Assembly: GCA_964035545.1 (NCBI GenBank) | Contig: CAXIUT010000183.1 | Span: forward strand, 248,001-312,000 | Length of the DNA: 64,000 bases | Direction: 5' to 3' | Source of the DNA: Bugula neritina | Taxonomy: Eukaryota; Bryozoa; Gymnolaemata; Cheilostomatida; Bugulidae | Shown: positions 26,149 through 41,900 of the stretch, in pieces | Layout: each line of letters begins with the position of its first letter | Position numbering within the stretch: position 1 is the stretch's first letter | Notes under the pieces: model-generated | What the model saw: the letters and a program-made list of their open reading frames with translations, nothing else | What the model was told of the DNA's origin: nothing | Database searches by the model: none | Position numbers and translations under genes: made by a program

Positions 26149-29100
26149 AATATATGGTAAACTACTGAAATATACTGTAACACATTGAAAAATACTGCAT
26201 CATACTGAAATATACTGCGACATAATGCAATATTCTGTAACATACTGAGATATGCTGTAGCACACTGAAATACACTACAACTCACTGAAACATACTGCAA
26301 CATACTGAAATACACTGTAACATCCTACAACATACTGAAATACACAGTAACATATTGAAATACACTGCAACACATTGAAATATACTGCAACATACCTAAA
26401 TATACGGTAATATACTGAAATATACTGTAACACATTGAAAAATACTGCAAGATACTGAAATATACTGTGACACATTGCAATATACTGTAACATACTGAAA
26501 TATGCTCAAGCACACTGAAATACACTGCACCTCACTGAAACATACTGCAACATACTGAAATACACTGCAACATCCTACAACATACTGAAATACACTGCAA
26601 CATATTGAAAGACACTGCAAGACAATGAAATATACTGCAACATACTGAAATATACTGTAACACACTGAAATATACTGCAACATACTGAAATACACTGCTA
26701 CATACTGAAATATACTGCAACATACTGCAACATACTGAAATACACGGTAACATACTGAAATACACTGCAACAAACTACAACATATTGAAATACACTGCAA
26801 CACATTGAAATATACTGCAACATACCTAAATATACGGTAATATAGCGGAAAGAAACTGTAACAGATTGACAAATTCTGCAACATACTGAAATATACTGCG
26901 ACACATTGCAATATACTGTAACATACTGAAATATGCTCTAGCACACTGAAATACACTGCAACCCACTGAAATATACTGCAACATACGGAAATACACTGCA
27001 ACACATTGAAATACACTGCAACATACCAAAATAAATGGTAAACTACTGAAATATACTTTAACACATTGAAAAATACTGCAAAAACTGAAATATACTGTAA
27101 CACACTGAAATATACTGCAACATACTGAAATACACCGCAAAATACTACAACATACTGAAATACACTGTAACATATTGAAATACACTGCAACACTTTGAAA
27201 TATACTGCAACATATCGAAATATATGGTAAACTACTAAAATATACTGTAACACTTTGAAAAACAGTGCAACATACTGAAATATACTGCGACACTTTGCAA
27301 TGTACTGTAACATACTGAAATATGCTGTAGCACACTGAAATACACTGCAACTCACTGAAATATACTGCAACATATTGAAATACACTGCAACAGCCTACAA
27401 CATGCTAAAATACACTGTAACATATTGAAATACAGTACAACACATGGAAATATACTGCAACATACCGGAATATATGGTAAAGTACTGAAATATACTGTAA
27501 CACACTGAAAAATACTGCAACATACTGAAATATACTGCAACCCACTGAAATACATCGCAAAAGACTACAACATACTGAAATACACTGTAACACACTGAAA
27601 TATACTGCAACATACTGAAATACACTGAAACATACTGAAATAAACTGCAACATACCAAAATATATTGTAAACTACTGAAATATACTGTAACACACTGAAA
27701 AATACTGCAACATACTGAAATATACTGCGACACATTGCAATATACTGCAACATACCAAAATATATGGTAAACTACTGAAATATACTTTAACACATTGAAA
27801 ATTACTGCAACATACTGAAATATACTGTAACACACTGAAATATACTGCAACACTTTGAAATATACTGCAACATACCGAAATATAATATGTTAAACTACTA
27901 AAATATACTGTAACACTTTGAAAAACAGTGCAACTTACTGAAATATACTGCGACACTTTGCAATGTACTGTAACATGCTGAAATATGCTGTAGCACACTG
28001 AAATACACTGCAACTCACTGAAATATACTGCAAAAAATTGAAATACACTGCAACATCCTACAACATGCTAAAATACACTGTAACATATTTAAATACAGTA
28101 CAACACATTGAAATATACTGCAACATACCGGAACATATGGTAAAGTACTGAAATATACTGTAACACACTGAAAAATACTGCAACATACTGAAATATACTG
28201 CGACACATTGCAATATACTGCAACATACCAAAATATATGGTAAACTACTGAAATATACTTTAACACATTGAAAAATACTGCAACATACTGAAATATACTG
28301 TAACACACTGAAATATACTGCAACATACTGAAATACACTGTAACATACTGAAATAAACTGCAACATACCAAAATATATGGTAAACTACTGAAATATACTT
28401 TAACACATTGAAAAATCCTGCAACATACTAAAATATACTGTAACACACAGCAAGATACTGCAACATACCGAAATACACTGTAACATAGTGAAACACACTG
28501 CAACATACTGCATTATACTGACATACACTGGAACATATTGAAATACACTGCAACATCCTACAACATGCTGAAATACGCTGTAACATATTGAAATACACTG
28601 CAACACATTGAAAAATACTGCAACATACCGAAATATATGGTAAACTATTGAATTATACTGTAACACATTGAAAAATACTGAAACACACTGAAATATACTC
28701 TGACACAATGCAAAATACTGTAACATACTGAAATATGCTGTAGCACACTGAAATACACTGCAACTGACTGAAATATACTGCAACATACTGAAAAACACTG
28801 TAACATATTGAGACATATTGCAACATACTGCAACATACTGAAATACACTGTAACATACTGAAATACATTGCAAAATACTGCAACATATTGAAATACACTG
28901 CAACACATTGAAATATACTGCAACATACCTAAATATCCGGTAATATACTGAAATATACTGTAACACATTGAAAAATACTGCAACATACTGAAATACACTG
29001 CAACCCACTGAAATACATCGCAAAAGACTACAACATACTGAAATACACTGTAACATATTGAAATACACTGCAACACATTGAAATATACTGCAACCTATAG

Positions 29101-32100
29101 AAATATATGGTAAACTACTGAAATATACTGTAACACATTGAAAAATACTGCAACATACTGAAATATACTGTAACACACTGAAATATACTGCAACATACTG
29201 AAATACACTGTAACATACTGAAATAAACTGCAACATACTGAAGTACACTGCAACATCCTACAACATACTGAAATACAATGTAACATATTGAAACACACTG
29301 CAACACATTGAAATATACTGCAATGTACCGAATTATATGGTGGACTACTGAAATATACTGTAACACATTGAAAAATACTGCAAGATACTGAAATATACTG
29401 CGACACATTGCAATATACTGTAAGATACTGAAATATGCTACAGCACACTGAAATACACTGCAACTCACTGAAATATACTGCAAGATATTGAAATACACTG
29501 CAACATTCTACAACATGCTGAAACACACTGTAACGTATTGAAATACACTGCAACACATTGAAATATACAGCAACATACCGAAATAAATGGTAAACTACTG
29601 AAATAGACTGTAACACATTGCAAAAGACTGCAACATACTGAAATATACTGCGACACATTGCAATATACTGTAACATACTGAAATATGCTCTAGCACACTG
29701 AAATACACTGCAACTCACTGCAAGATACTGCAACATACCGAAATACACTGTAACATAGTGAAACACACTGCAACATACTGCATTATACTGACATACACTG
29801 GAACATATTGAAATACACTGCAACACATTGAAAAATACTGCAACATACCGAAATATATGGTAAACTATTGAATTATACTGTAACACATTGAAAAATACTG
29901 AAACACACTGAAATATACTCTGACACAATGCAAAATACTGTAACATACTGAAATATACTGCGACACATTGCAATATACTGCAACATACCAAAATATATGG
30001 TAAACTACTGAAATATACTTTAACACATTGAAAAATACTGCAACATACTGAAATATACTGTAACACACTGAAATATACTGCAACATACTGAAATACACTG
30101 TAACATACTGAAATAAACTGCAACATACCAAAATATATGGTAAACTACTGAAATATACTTTAACACATTGAAAAATCCTGCAACATACTAAAATATACTG
30201 TAACACACAGCAAGATACTGCAACATACCGAAATACACTGTAACATAGTGAAACACACTGCAACATACTGCATTATACTGACATACACTGGAACATATTG
30301 AAATACACTGCAACATCCTACAACATGCTGAAATACGCTGTAACATATTGAAATACACTGCAACACATTGAAAAATACTGCAACATACCGAAATATATGG
30401 TAAACTATTGAATTATACTGTAACACATTGAAAAATACTGAAACACACTGAAATATACTCTGACACAATGCAAAATACTGTAACATACTGAAATATGCTG
30501 TAGCACACTGAAATACACTGCAACTGACTGAAATATACTGCAACATACTGAAAAACACTGTAACATATTGAGACATATTGCAACATACTGCAACATACTG
30601 AAATACACTGTAACATACTGAAATACATTGCAAAATACTGCAACATATTGAAATACACTGCAACACATTGAAATATACTGCAACATACCTAAATATCCGG
30701 TAATATACTGAAATATACTGTAACACATTGAAAAATACTGCAACATACTGAAATACACTGCAACCCACTGAAATACATCGCAAAAGACTACAACATACTG
30801 AAATACACTGTAACATATTGAAATACACTGCAACACATTGAAATATACTGCAACCTATAGAAATATATGGTAAACTACTGAAATATACTGTAACACATTG
30901 AAAAATACTGCAACATACTGAAATATACTGTAACACACTGAAATATACTGCAACATACTGAAATACACTGTAACATACTGAAATAAACTGCAACATACTG
31001 AAGTACACTGCAACATCCTACAACATACTGAAATACAATGTAACATATTGAAACACACTGCAACACATTGAAATATACTGCAATGTACCGAATTATATGG
31101 TGGACTACTGAAATATACTGTAACACATTGAAAAATACTGCAAGATACTGAAATATACTGCGACACATTGCAATATACTGTAAGATACTGAAATATGCTA
31201 CAGCACACTGAAATACACTGCAACTCACTGAAATATACTGCAAGATATTGAAATACACTGCAACATTCTACAACATGCTGAAACACACTGTAACGTATTG
31301 AAATACACTGCAACACATTGAAATATACAGCAACATACCGAAATAAATGGTAAACTACTGAAATAGACTGTAACACATTGCAAAAGACTGCAACATACTG
31401 AAATATACTGCGACACATTGCAATATACTGTAACATACTGAAATATGCTCTAGCACACTGAAATACACTGCAACTCACTGCAAGATACTGCAACATACCG
31501 AAATACACTGTAACATAGTGAAACACACTGCAACATACTGCATTATACTGACATACACTGGAACATATTGAAATACACTGCAACACATTGAAAAATACTG
31601 CAACATACCGAAATATATGGTAAACTATTGAATTATACTGTAACACATTGAAAAATACTGAAACACACTGAAATATACTCTGACACAATGCAAAATACTG
31701 TAACATACTGAAATATGCTGTAGCACACTGAAATACACTGCAACTCACTGAAATATACTGCAACATACTGAAAAACACTGTAACATATTGAGACATACTG
31801 CAACATACTGCAACATACTGAAATACACTGTAACATACTGAAATACATTGCAAAATACTGCAACATATTGAAATACACTGCAACACATTGAAATATACTG
31901 CAACATACCTAAATATCCGGTTATATACTGAAATATACTGTAACACATTGAAAAATACTGCAACATACTGAAATACACTGCAACCCACTGAAATACATCG
32001 CAAAAGACTACAACATACTGAAATACACTGAAACACACTGAAATATACTCTGACACAATGCAAAATACTGTAACATACTGAAGTATGCTGTAGCACACTG

Positions 32101-32703
32101 AAATACACTGCAACTCACTGAAATATACTGCAACATACTGAAAAACACTGTAACATATTGAGACATACTGCAACATACTGCAACATACTGAAATACACTG
32201 TAACATACTGAAATACATTGCAAAATACTGCAACATATTGAAATACACTGCAACACATTTAAATATACTGCAACATACCTAAATATCCGGTAATATACTG
32301 AGATATACTGTAACACATTGAAAAATACTGCAACATATTGAAATACACTGCAACCCACTGAAATACATCGCAAAAGACTACAACATACTGAAATACACTG
32401 TAACATATTGAAATACACTGCAACACAATGAAATATACTGCAACCTATAGAAATATATGGTAAACTACTGAAATATACTGTAACACATTGAAAAATACTG
32501 CAACATACTGAAACATACTGCAACACATTGCAATATACTGTAACATACTGAAACATGCTGTAGCACACTGAAATAGACTGCAGCTCACTGAAATATACTG
32601 CAACATACTGAAATTCACTGCAGCATCCTACAACATGCTGAAATACACTGTAACATATTGAAATACACTGCAACACATTGAAATATACTGCAACATACCG
32701 CAA
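26149..32703. repeat. Satellite part of array A unit 4
   Basis: Pure satellite, 6,555 bp, with no gene. It contains the AGCGGAAAGAAACTG marker at 26844 and the 1,760-bp duplication. Minus-strand open frames of 343 and 417 codons here follow from the repeat. Confidence 0.95.
28182..31701. repeat. 1,760-bp tandem duplication inside unit 4
   Basis: 28182-29941 is repeated as 29942-31701 (28201 CGACACATTG pairs with 29961; 28400 with 30160). At the junction, 29942-29956 reads AACATACTGAAATAT. This 15-bp string is also at the equivalent places on both sides of the event, 28182-28196 and 24391-24405 of unit 3. After it the sequence switches from GCTGTAGCAC to ACTGCGACAC. The length is 88 monomers of 20 bp, as expected from unequal exchange in register. 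Confidence 0.88.
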
Positions 32704-33459
32704 CACAGGATAGTTAAGGGCAACCTTTTAGCTGCAACTGCCTTGCTGAGGTTTGCATTGTAATCATATAAGAATTCAGTACCAGTAAAATAAGATCTCA
32801 CCTAATTGTGCTAGAGTCAAAATTTAAAAACTATGTTGTAGATCTTCTTTTTCTCCAGTGTAATTTTTTTGGAAATTTCAATTTTCATTTTTTTTGCGAA
32901 GTTATAGACAAAAAACTGCCGAATTTTGGCCAATTTTGCCTGAAAAGCTGACTTTTCAGTACCAGTAAAATATCTCAGCAGCAAAGCATGATATCTGAAA
33001 AAAAATTGCACTGCTGGAATCCTGAGATATTTCTCCAGTGTAAGTTTTTTTCTTTTTTCAATAACTCTGCTAGATTGCTCATAAATTGGTGATTTATACA
33101 CTGAAAATGCCATATTTTCTCATAAGAAACTAGCAGCGCGCAGCACTTCACGCTTCACTGAGCATGTAGGGATGAGAAGATATTGGCGCCTACATAATAA
33201 TTACAGGCTAGCTAGCTGGCAGGCTATAATGAATAGCTTGCTTTGTACTTTGTTTATTTAGCACCCATAATGGAATGTTGATAGATAACGCAGCCCTAAT
33301 GAAGGTTGCTGCTTATTGGTTGTAGTTTAATCTTAGGCTAAACAATTACAAGGAGGCAACACGCATGCCACCCGCAGAGCAATATTATTCAAGAACCTGA
33401 ACTACATTTTGAGAGAAATTTATGATATTCTTAGTGAGGATGCCCTTAACTATCCTGTG
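32704..33459. mobile_element. MITE copy 6 (756 bp)
   Basis: TIRs lie at 32704-32722 and 33441-33459. Flanks and diagnostic bases are those of copies 4 and 5, and no difference from copy 5 was found by eye. Confidence 0.93.
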
Positions 33460-36400
33460 AATATATGGTAAACTACTGAAATATACTGTAACACATTGAA
33501 AAATACTGCATCATACTGAAATATACTGCGACATAATGCAATATTCTGTAACATACTGAGATATGCTGTAGCACACTGAAATACACTACAACTCACTGAA
33601 ACATACTGCAACATACTGAAATACACTGTAACATCCTACAACATACTGAAATACACAGTAACATATTGAAATACACTGCAACACATTGAAATATACTGCA
33701 ACATACCTAAATATACGGTAATATACTGAAATATACTGTAACACATTGAAAAATACTGCAAGATACTGAAATATACTGTGACACATTGCAATATACTGTA
33801 ACATACTGAAATATGCTCAAGCACACTGAAATACACTGCACCTCACTGAAACATACTGCAACATACTGAAATACACTGCAACATCCTACAACATACTGAA
33901 ATACACTGCAACATATTGAAAGACACTGCAAGACAATGAAATATACTGCAACATACTGAAATATACTGTAACACACTGAAATATACTGCAACATACTGAA
34001 ATACACTGCTACATACTGAAATATACTGCAACATACTGCAACATACTGAAATACACGGTAACATACTGAAATACACTGCAACAAACTACAACATATTGAA
34101 ATACACTGCAACACATTGAAATATACTGCAACATACCTAAATATACGGTAATATAGCGGAAAGAAACTGTAACAGATTGACAAATTCTGCAACATACTGA
34201 AATATACTGCGACACATTGCAATATACTGTAACATACTGAAATATGCTCTAGCACACTGAAATACACTGCAACCCACTGAAATATACTGCAACATACGGA
34301 AATACACTGCAACACATTGAAATACACTGCAACATACCAAAATAAATGGTAAACTACTGAAATATACTTTAACACATTGAAAAATACTGCAAAAACTGAA
34401 ATATACTGTAACACACTGAAATATACTGCAACATACTGAAATACACCGCAAAATACTACAACATACTGAAATACACTGTAACATATTGAAATACACTGCA
34501 ACACTTTGAAATATACTGCAACATATCGAAATATATGGTAAACTACTAAAATATACTGTAACACTTTGAAAAACAGTGCAACATACTGAAATATACTGCG
34601 ACACTTTGCAATGTACTGTAACATACTGAAATATGCTGTAGCACACTGAAATACACTGCAACTCACTGAAATATACTGCAACATATTGAAATACACTGCA
34701 ACAGCCTACAACATGCTAAAATACACTGTAACATATTGAAATACAGTACAACACATGGAAATATACTGCAACATACCGGAATATATGGTAAAGTACTGAA
34801 ATATACTGTAACACACTGAAAAATACTGCAACATACTGAAATATACTGCAACCCACTGAAATACATCGCAAAAGACTACAACATACTGAAATACACTGTA
34901 ACACACTGAAATATACTGCAACATACTGAAATACACTGAAACATACTGAAATAAACTGCAACATACCAAAATATATTGTAAACTACTGAAATATACTGTA
35001 ACACACTGAAAAATACTGCAACATACTGAAATATACTGCGACACATTGCAATATACTGCAACATACCAAAATATATGGTAAACTACTGAAATATACTTTA
35101 ACACATTGAAAATTACTGCAACATACTGAAATATACTGTAACACACTGAAATATACTGCAACACTTTGAAATATACTGCAACATACCGAAATATAATATG
35201 TTAAACTACTAAAATATACTGTAACACTTTGAAAAACAGTGCAACTTACTGAAATATACTGCGACACTTTGCAATGTACTGTAACATGCTGAAATATGCT
35301 GTAGCACACTGAAATACACTGCAACTCACTGAAATATACTGCAAAAAATTGAAATACACTGCAACATCCTACAACATGCTAAAATACACTGTAACATATT
35401 TAAATACAGTACAACACATTGAAATATACTGCAACATACCGGAACATATGGTAAAGTACTGAAATATACTGTAACACACTGAAAAATACTGCAACATACT
35501 GAAATATACTGCGACACATTGCAATATACTGCAACATACCAAAATATATGGTAAACTACTGAAATATACTTTAACACATTGAAAAATACTGCAACATACT
35601 GAAATATACTGTAACACACTGAAATATACTGCAACATACTGAAATACACTGTAACATACTGAAATAAACTGCAACATACCAAAATATATGGTAAACTACT
35701 GAAATATACTTTAACACATTGAAAAATCCTGCAACATACTAAAATATACTGTAACACACAGCAAGATACTGCAACATACCGAAATACACTGTAACATAGT
35801 GAAACACACTGCAACATACTGCATTATACTGACATACACTGGAACATATTGAAATACACTGCAACATCCTACAACATGCTGAAATACGCTGTAACATATT
35901 GAAATACACTGCAACACATTGAAAAATACTGCAACATACCGAAATATATGGTAAACTATTGAATTATACTGTAACACATTGAAAAATACTGAAACACACT
36001 GAAATATACTCTGACACAATGCAAAATACTGTAACATACTGAAATATGCTGTAGCACACTGAAATACACTGCAACTGACTGAAATATACTGCAACATACT
36101 GAAAAACACTGTAACATATTGAGACATATTGCAACATACTGCAACATACTGAAATACACTGTAACATACTGAAATACATTGCAAAATACTGCAACATATT
36201 GAAATACACTGCAACACATTGAAATATACTGCAACATACCTAAATATCCGGTAATATACTGAAATATACTGTAACACATTGAAAAATACTGCAACATACT
36301 GAAATACACTGCAACCCACTGAAATACATCGCAAAAGACTACAACATACTGAAATACACTGTAACATATTGAAATACACTGCAACACATTGAAATATACT

Positions 36401-38254
36401 GCAACCTATAGAAATATATGGTAAACTACTGAAATATACTGTAACACATTGAAAAATACTGCAACATACTGAAATATACTGTAACACACTGAAATATACT
36501 GCAACATACTGAAATACACTGTAACATACTGAAATAAACTGCAACATACTGAAGTACACTGCAACATCCTACAACATACTGAAATACAATGTAACATATT
36601 GAAACACACTGCAACACATTGAAATATACTGCAATGTACCGAATTATATGGTGGACTACTGAAATATACTGTAACACATTGAAAAATACTGCAAGATACT
36701 GAAATATACTGCGACACATTGCAATATACTGTAAGATACTGAAATATGCTACAGCACACTGAAATACACTGCAACTCACTGAAATATACTGCAAGATATT
36801 GAAATACACTGCAACATTCTACAACATGCTGAAACACACTGTAACGTATTGAAATACACTGCAACACATTGAAATATACAGCAACATACCGAAATAAATG
36901 GTAAACTACTGAAATAGACTGTAACACATTGCAAAAGACTGCAACATACTGAAATATACTGCGACACATTGCAATATACTGTAACATACTGAAATATGCT
37001 CTAGCACACTGAAATACACTGCAACTCACTGCAAGATACTGCAACATACCGAAATACACTGTAACATAGTGAAACACACTGCAACATACTGCATTATACT
37101 GACATACACTGGAACATATTGAAATACACTGCAACACATTGAAAAATACTGCAACATACCGAAATATATGGTAAACTATTGAATTATACTGTAACACATT
37201 GAAAAATACTGAAACACACTGAAATATACTCTGACACAATGCAAAATACTGTAACATACTGAAATATGCTGTAGCACACTGAAATACACTGCAACTCACT
37301 GAAATATACTGCAACATACTGAAAAACACTGTAACATATTGAGACATACTGCAACATACTGCAACATACTGAAATACACTGTAACATACTGAAATACATT
37401 GCAAAATACTGCAACATATTGAAATACACTGCAACACATTGAAATATACTGCAACATACCTAAATATCCGGTTATATACTGAAATATACTGTAACACATT
37501 GAAAAATACTGCAACATACTGAAATACACTGCAACCCACTGAAATACATCGCAAAAGACTACAACATACTGAAATACACTGAAACACACTGAAATATACT
37601 CTGACACAATGCAAAATACTGTAACATACTGAAGTATGCTGTAGCACACTGAAATACACTGCAACTCACTGAAATATACTGCAACATACTGAAAAACACT
37701 GTAACATATTGAGACATACTGCAACATACTGCAACATACTGAAATACACTGTAACATACTGAAATACATTGCAAAATACTGCAACATATTGAAATACACT
37801 GCAACACATTTAAATATACTGCAACATACCTAAATATCCGGTAATATACTGAGATATACTGTAACACATTGAAAAATACTGCAACATATTGAAATACACT
37901 GCAACCCACTGAAATACATCGCAAAAGACTACAACATACTGAAATACACTGTAACATATTGAAATACACTGCAACACAATGAAATATACTGCAACCTATA
38001 GAAATATATGGTAAACTACTGAAATATACTGTAACACATTGAAAAATACTGCAACATACTGAAACATACTGCAACACATTGCAATATACTGTAACATACT
38101 GAAACATGCTGTAGCACACTGAAATAGACTGCAGCTCACTGAAATATACTGCAACATACTGAAATTCACTGCAGCATCCTACAACATGCTGAAATACACT
38201 GTAACATATTGAAATACACTGCAACACATTGAAATATACTGCAACATACCGCAA
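33460..38254. repeat. Satellite part of array A unit 5
   Basis: Pure satellite, 4,795 bp, aligned monomer for monomer with 20598-25392. No gene is seen. Confidence 0.95.
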
Positions 38255-38956
38255 CACAGGATAGTTAAGGGCAACCTTTTAGCTGCAACTGCCTTGCTGA
38301 GGTTTGCATTGTAATCATATAAGAATTCAGTACCAGTAAAATAAGATCTCACCTAATTGTGCTAGAGTCAAATTTCAATTTTCATTTTTTTTGCGAAGTT
38401 ATAGACAAAAAACTGCCGAATTTTGGCCAATTTTGCCTGAAAAGCTGACTTTTCAGTACCAGTGAAATATCTCAGCAGCAAAGCATGATATCTGAAAAAA
38501 AATTGCACTGCTGGAATCCTGAGATATTTCTCCAGTGTAAGTTTTTTTTTTTTTTCAATAACTCTGCTAGATTGCTCATAAATTGGTGATTTATACACTG
38601 AAAATGCCATATTTTCTCATAAGAAACTAGCAGCGCGCAGCACTTCACGCTTCACTGAGCATGTAGGGATGAGAAGATATTGGCGCCTACATAATAATTA
38701 CAGGCTAGCTAGCTGGCAGGCTATAATGAATAGCTTGCTTTGTACTTTGTTTATTTAGCACCCATAATGGAATGTTGATAGATAACGCAGCCCTAATGAA
38801 GGTTGCTGCTTATTGGTTGTAGTTTAATCTTAGGCTAAACAATTACAAGGAGGCAACACGCATGCCACCCGCAGAGCAATATTATTCAAGAACCTGAACT
38901 ACATTTTGAGAGAAATTTATGATATTCTTAGTGAGGATGCCCTTAACTATCCTGTG
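38255..38956. mobile_element. MITE copy 7 (702 bp, internally deleted)
   Basis: TIRs at 38255-38273 and 38938-38956 are intact. Relative to copies 4-6 it lacks 54 bp: GAGTCAAATTTCAATT at 38364 joins what are GAGTCAAAATTTAAAA and GGAAATTTCAATT elsewhere. The direct string AAATTT flanks the lost segment, so this is a microhomology deletion. It removes the first TCTCCAGTGTAA internal repeat. It also has CCAGTGAAATATC for CCAGTAAAATATC and a longer T run where others have TTTTTTTCTTTTTT. The satellite flanks are those of copies 4-6. Confidence 0.93.
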
Positions 38957-41900
38957 AATATATGGTAAACTACTGAAATATACTGTAACACATTGAAAAA
39001 TACTGCATCATACTGAAATATACTGCGACATAATGCAATATTCTGTAACATACTGAGATATGCTGTAGCACACTGAAATACACTACAACTCACTGAAACA
39101 TACTGCAACATACTGAAATACACTGTAACATCCTACAACATACTGAAATACACAGTAACATATTGAAATACACTGCAACACATTGAAATATACTGCAACA
39201 TACCTAAATATACGGTAATATACTGAAATATACTGTAACACATTGAAAAATACTGCAAGATACTGAAATATACTGTGACACATTGCAATATACTGTAACA
39301 TACTGAAATATGCTCAAGCACACTGAAATACACTGCACCTCACGGAAACATACTGCAACATACTGAAATACACTGCAACATCCTACAACATACTGAAATA
39401 CACTGCAACATATTGAAAGACACTGCAAGACAATGAAATATACTGCAACATACTGAAATATACTGTAACACACTGAAATATACTGCAACATACTGAAATA
39501 CACTGCTACATACTGAAATATACTGCAACATACTGCAACATACTGAAATACACGGTAACATACTGAAATACACTGCAACAAACTACAACATATTGAAATA
39601 CACTGCAACACATTGAAATATACTGCAACATACCTAAATATACGGTAATATAGCGGAAAGAAACTGTAACAGATTGACAAATTCTGCAACATACTGAAAT
39701 ATACTGCGACACATTGCAATATACTGTAACATACTGAAATATGCTCTAGCACACTGAAATACACTGCAACCCACTGAAATATACTGCAACATACGGAAAT
39801 ACACTGCAACACATTGAAATACACTGCAACATACCAAAATAAATGGTAAACTACTGAAATATACTTTAACACATTGAAAAATACTGCAAAAACTGAAATA
39901 TACTGTAACACACTGAAATATACTGCAACATACTGAAATACACCGCAAAATACTACAACATACTGAAATACACTGTAACATATTGAAATACACTGCAACA
40001 CTTTGAAATATACTGCAACATATCGAAATATATGGTAAACTACTAAAATATACTGTAACACTTTGAAAAACAGTGCAACATACTGAAATATACTGCGACA
40101 CTTTGCAATGTACTGTAACATACTGAAATATGCTGTAGCACACTGAAATACACTGCAACTCACTGAAATATACTGCAACATATTGAAATACACTGCAACA
40201 GCCTACAACATGCTAAAATACACTGTAACATATTGAAATACAGTACAACACATGGAAATATACTGCAACATACCGGAATATATGGTAAAGTACTGAAATA
40301 TACTGTAACACACTGAAAAATACTGCAACATACTGAAATATACTGCGACACATTGCAATATAATGCAACATACCAAAATATATGGTAAACTATTGAAATA
40401 CACTGCAAAACATTGAAATATACTGCAACATACCTAAATATCCGGTAATATACTGAAATATACTGTAACACATTGAAAAATACTGCAACATACTGAAATA
40501 CACTGCAACCCACTGAAATACATCGCAAAAGACTACAACATACTGAAATACACTGTAACACACTGAAATATACTGCAACATACTGAAATACACTGAAACA
40601 TACTGAAATAAACTGCAACATACCAAAATATATTGTAAACTACTGAAATATACTGTAACACACTGAAAAATACTGCAACATACTGAAATATACTGCGACA
40701 CATTGCAATATACTGCAACATACCAAAATATATGGTAAACTACTGAAATATACTTTAACACATTGAAAATTACTGCAACATACTGAAATATACTGTAACA
40801 CACTGAAATATACTGCAACACGTTGAAATATACTGCAACATACCGAAATATAATATGTTAAACTACTAAAATATACTGTAACACTTTGAAAAACAGTGCA
40901 ACTTACTGAAATATACTGCGACACTTTGCAATGTACTGTAACATGCTGAAATATGCTGTAGCACACTGAAATACACTGCAACTCACTGAAATATACTGCA
41001 AAAAATTGAAATACACTGCAACATCCTACAACATGCTAAAATACACTGTAACATATTTAAATACAGTACAACACATTGAAATATACTGCAACATACCGGA
41101 ACATATGGTAAAGTACTGAAATATACTGTAACACACTGAAAAATACTGCAACATACTGAAATATACTGCGACACATTGCAATATACTGCAACATACCAAA
41201 ATATATGGTAAACTACTGAAATATACTTTAACACATTGAAAAATACTGCAACATACTGAAATATACTGTAACACACTGAAATATACTGCAACATACTGAA
41301 ATACACTGTAACATACTGAAATAAACTGCAACATACCAAAATATATGGTAAACTACTGAAATATACTTTAACACATTGAAAAATCCTGCAACATACTAAA
41401 ATATACTGTAACACACAGCAAGATACTGCAACATACCGAAATACACTGTAACATAGTGAAACACACTGCAACATACTGCATTATACTGACATACACTGGA
41501 ACATATTGAAATACACTGCAACATCCTACAACATGCTGAAATACGCTGTAACATATTGAAATACACTGCAACACATTGAAAAATACTGCAACATACCGAA
41601 ATATATGGTAAACTATTGAATTATACTGTAACACATTGAAAAATACTGAAACACACTGAAATATACTCTGACACAATGCAAAATACTGTAACATACTGAA
41701 ATATGCTGTAGCACACTGAAATACACTGCAACTCACTGAAATATACTGCAACATACTGAAAAACACTGTAACATATTGAGACATATTGCAACATACTGCA
41801 ACATACTGAAATACACTGTAACATACTGAAATACATTGCAAAATACTGCAACATATTGAAATACACTGCAACACATTGAAATATACTGCAACATACCTAA

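Larger units (their letters stand above)
25393..32703. repeat. Array A unit 4 (7,311 bp)
   Basis: The longest unit: the 5,551-bp unit enlarged by exactly 1,760 bp through an internal tandem duplication (described separately). The parts outside the duplication match unit 3 at offset 5551 and unit 5 at offset 7311. Confidence 0.9.
32704..38254. repeat. Array A unit 5 (5,551 bp)
   Basis: Same length and same marker order as unit 3, without the 1,760-bp duplication of unit 4. The AGCGGAAAGAAACTG marker is at 34155. Return to 5,551 bp after the 7,311-bp unit shows that the internal duplication in unit 4 arose after the three units were already established. Confidence 0.9.

Noticed and set aside
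12386-38956. Six independent MITE insertions into a hotspot monomer
   Set aside because: All six have the same breakpoint and the same extended downstream flank (ACTGCATCATACTG, GACATAATGCAATATTCTG), so duplication with the satellite explains them better.
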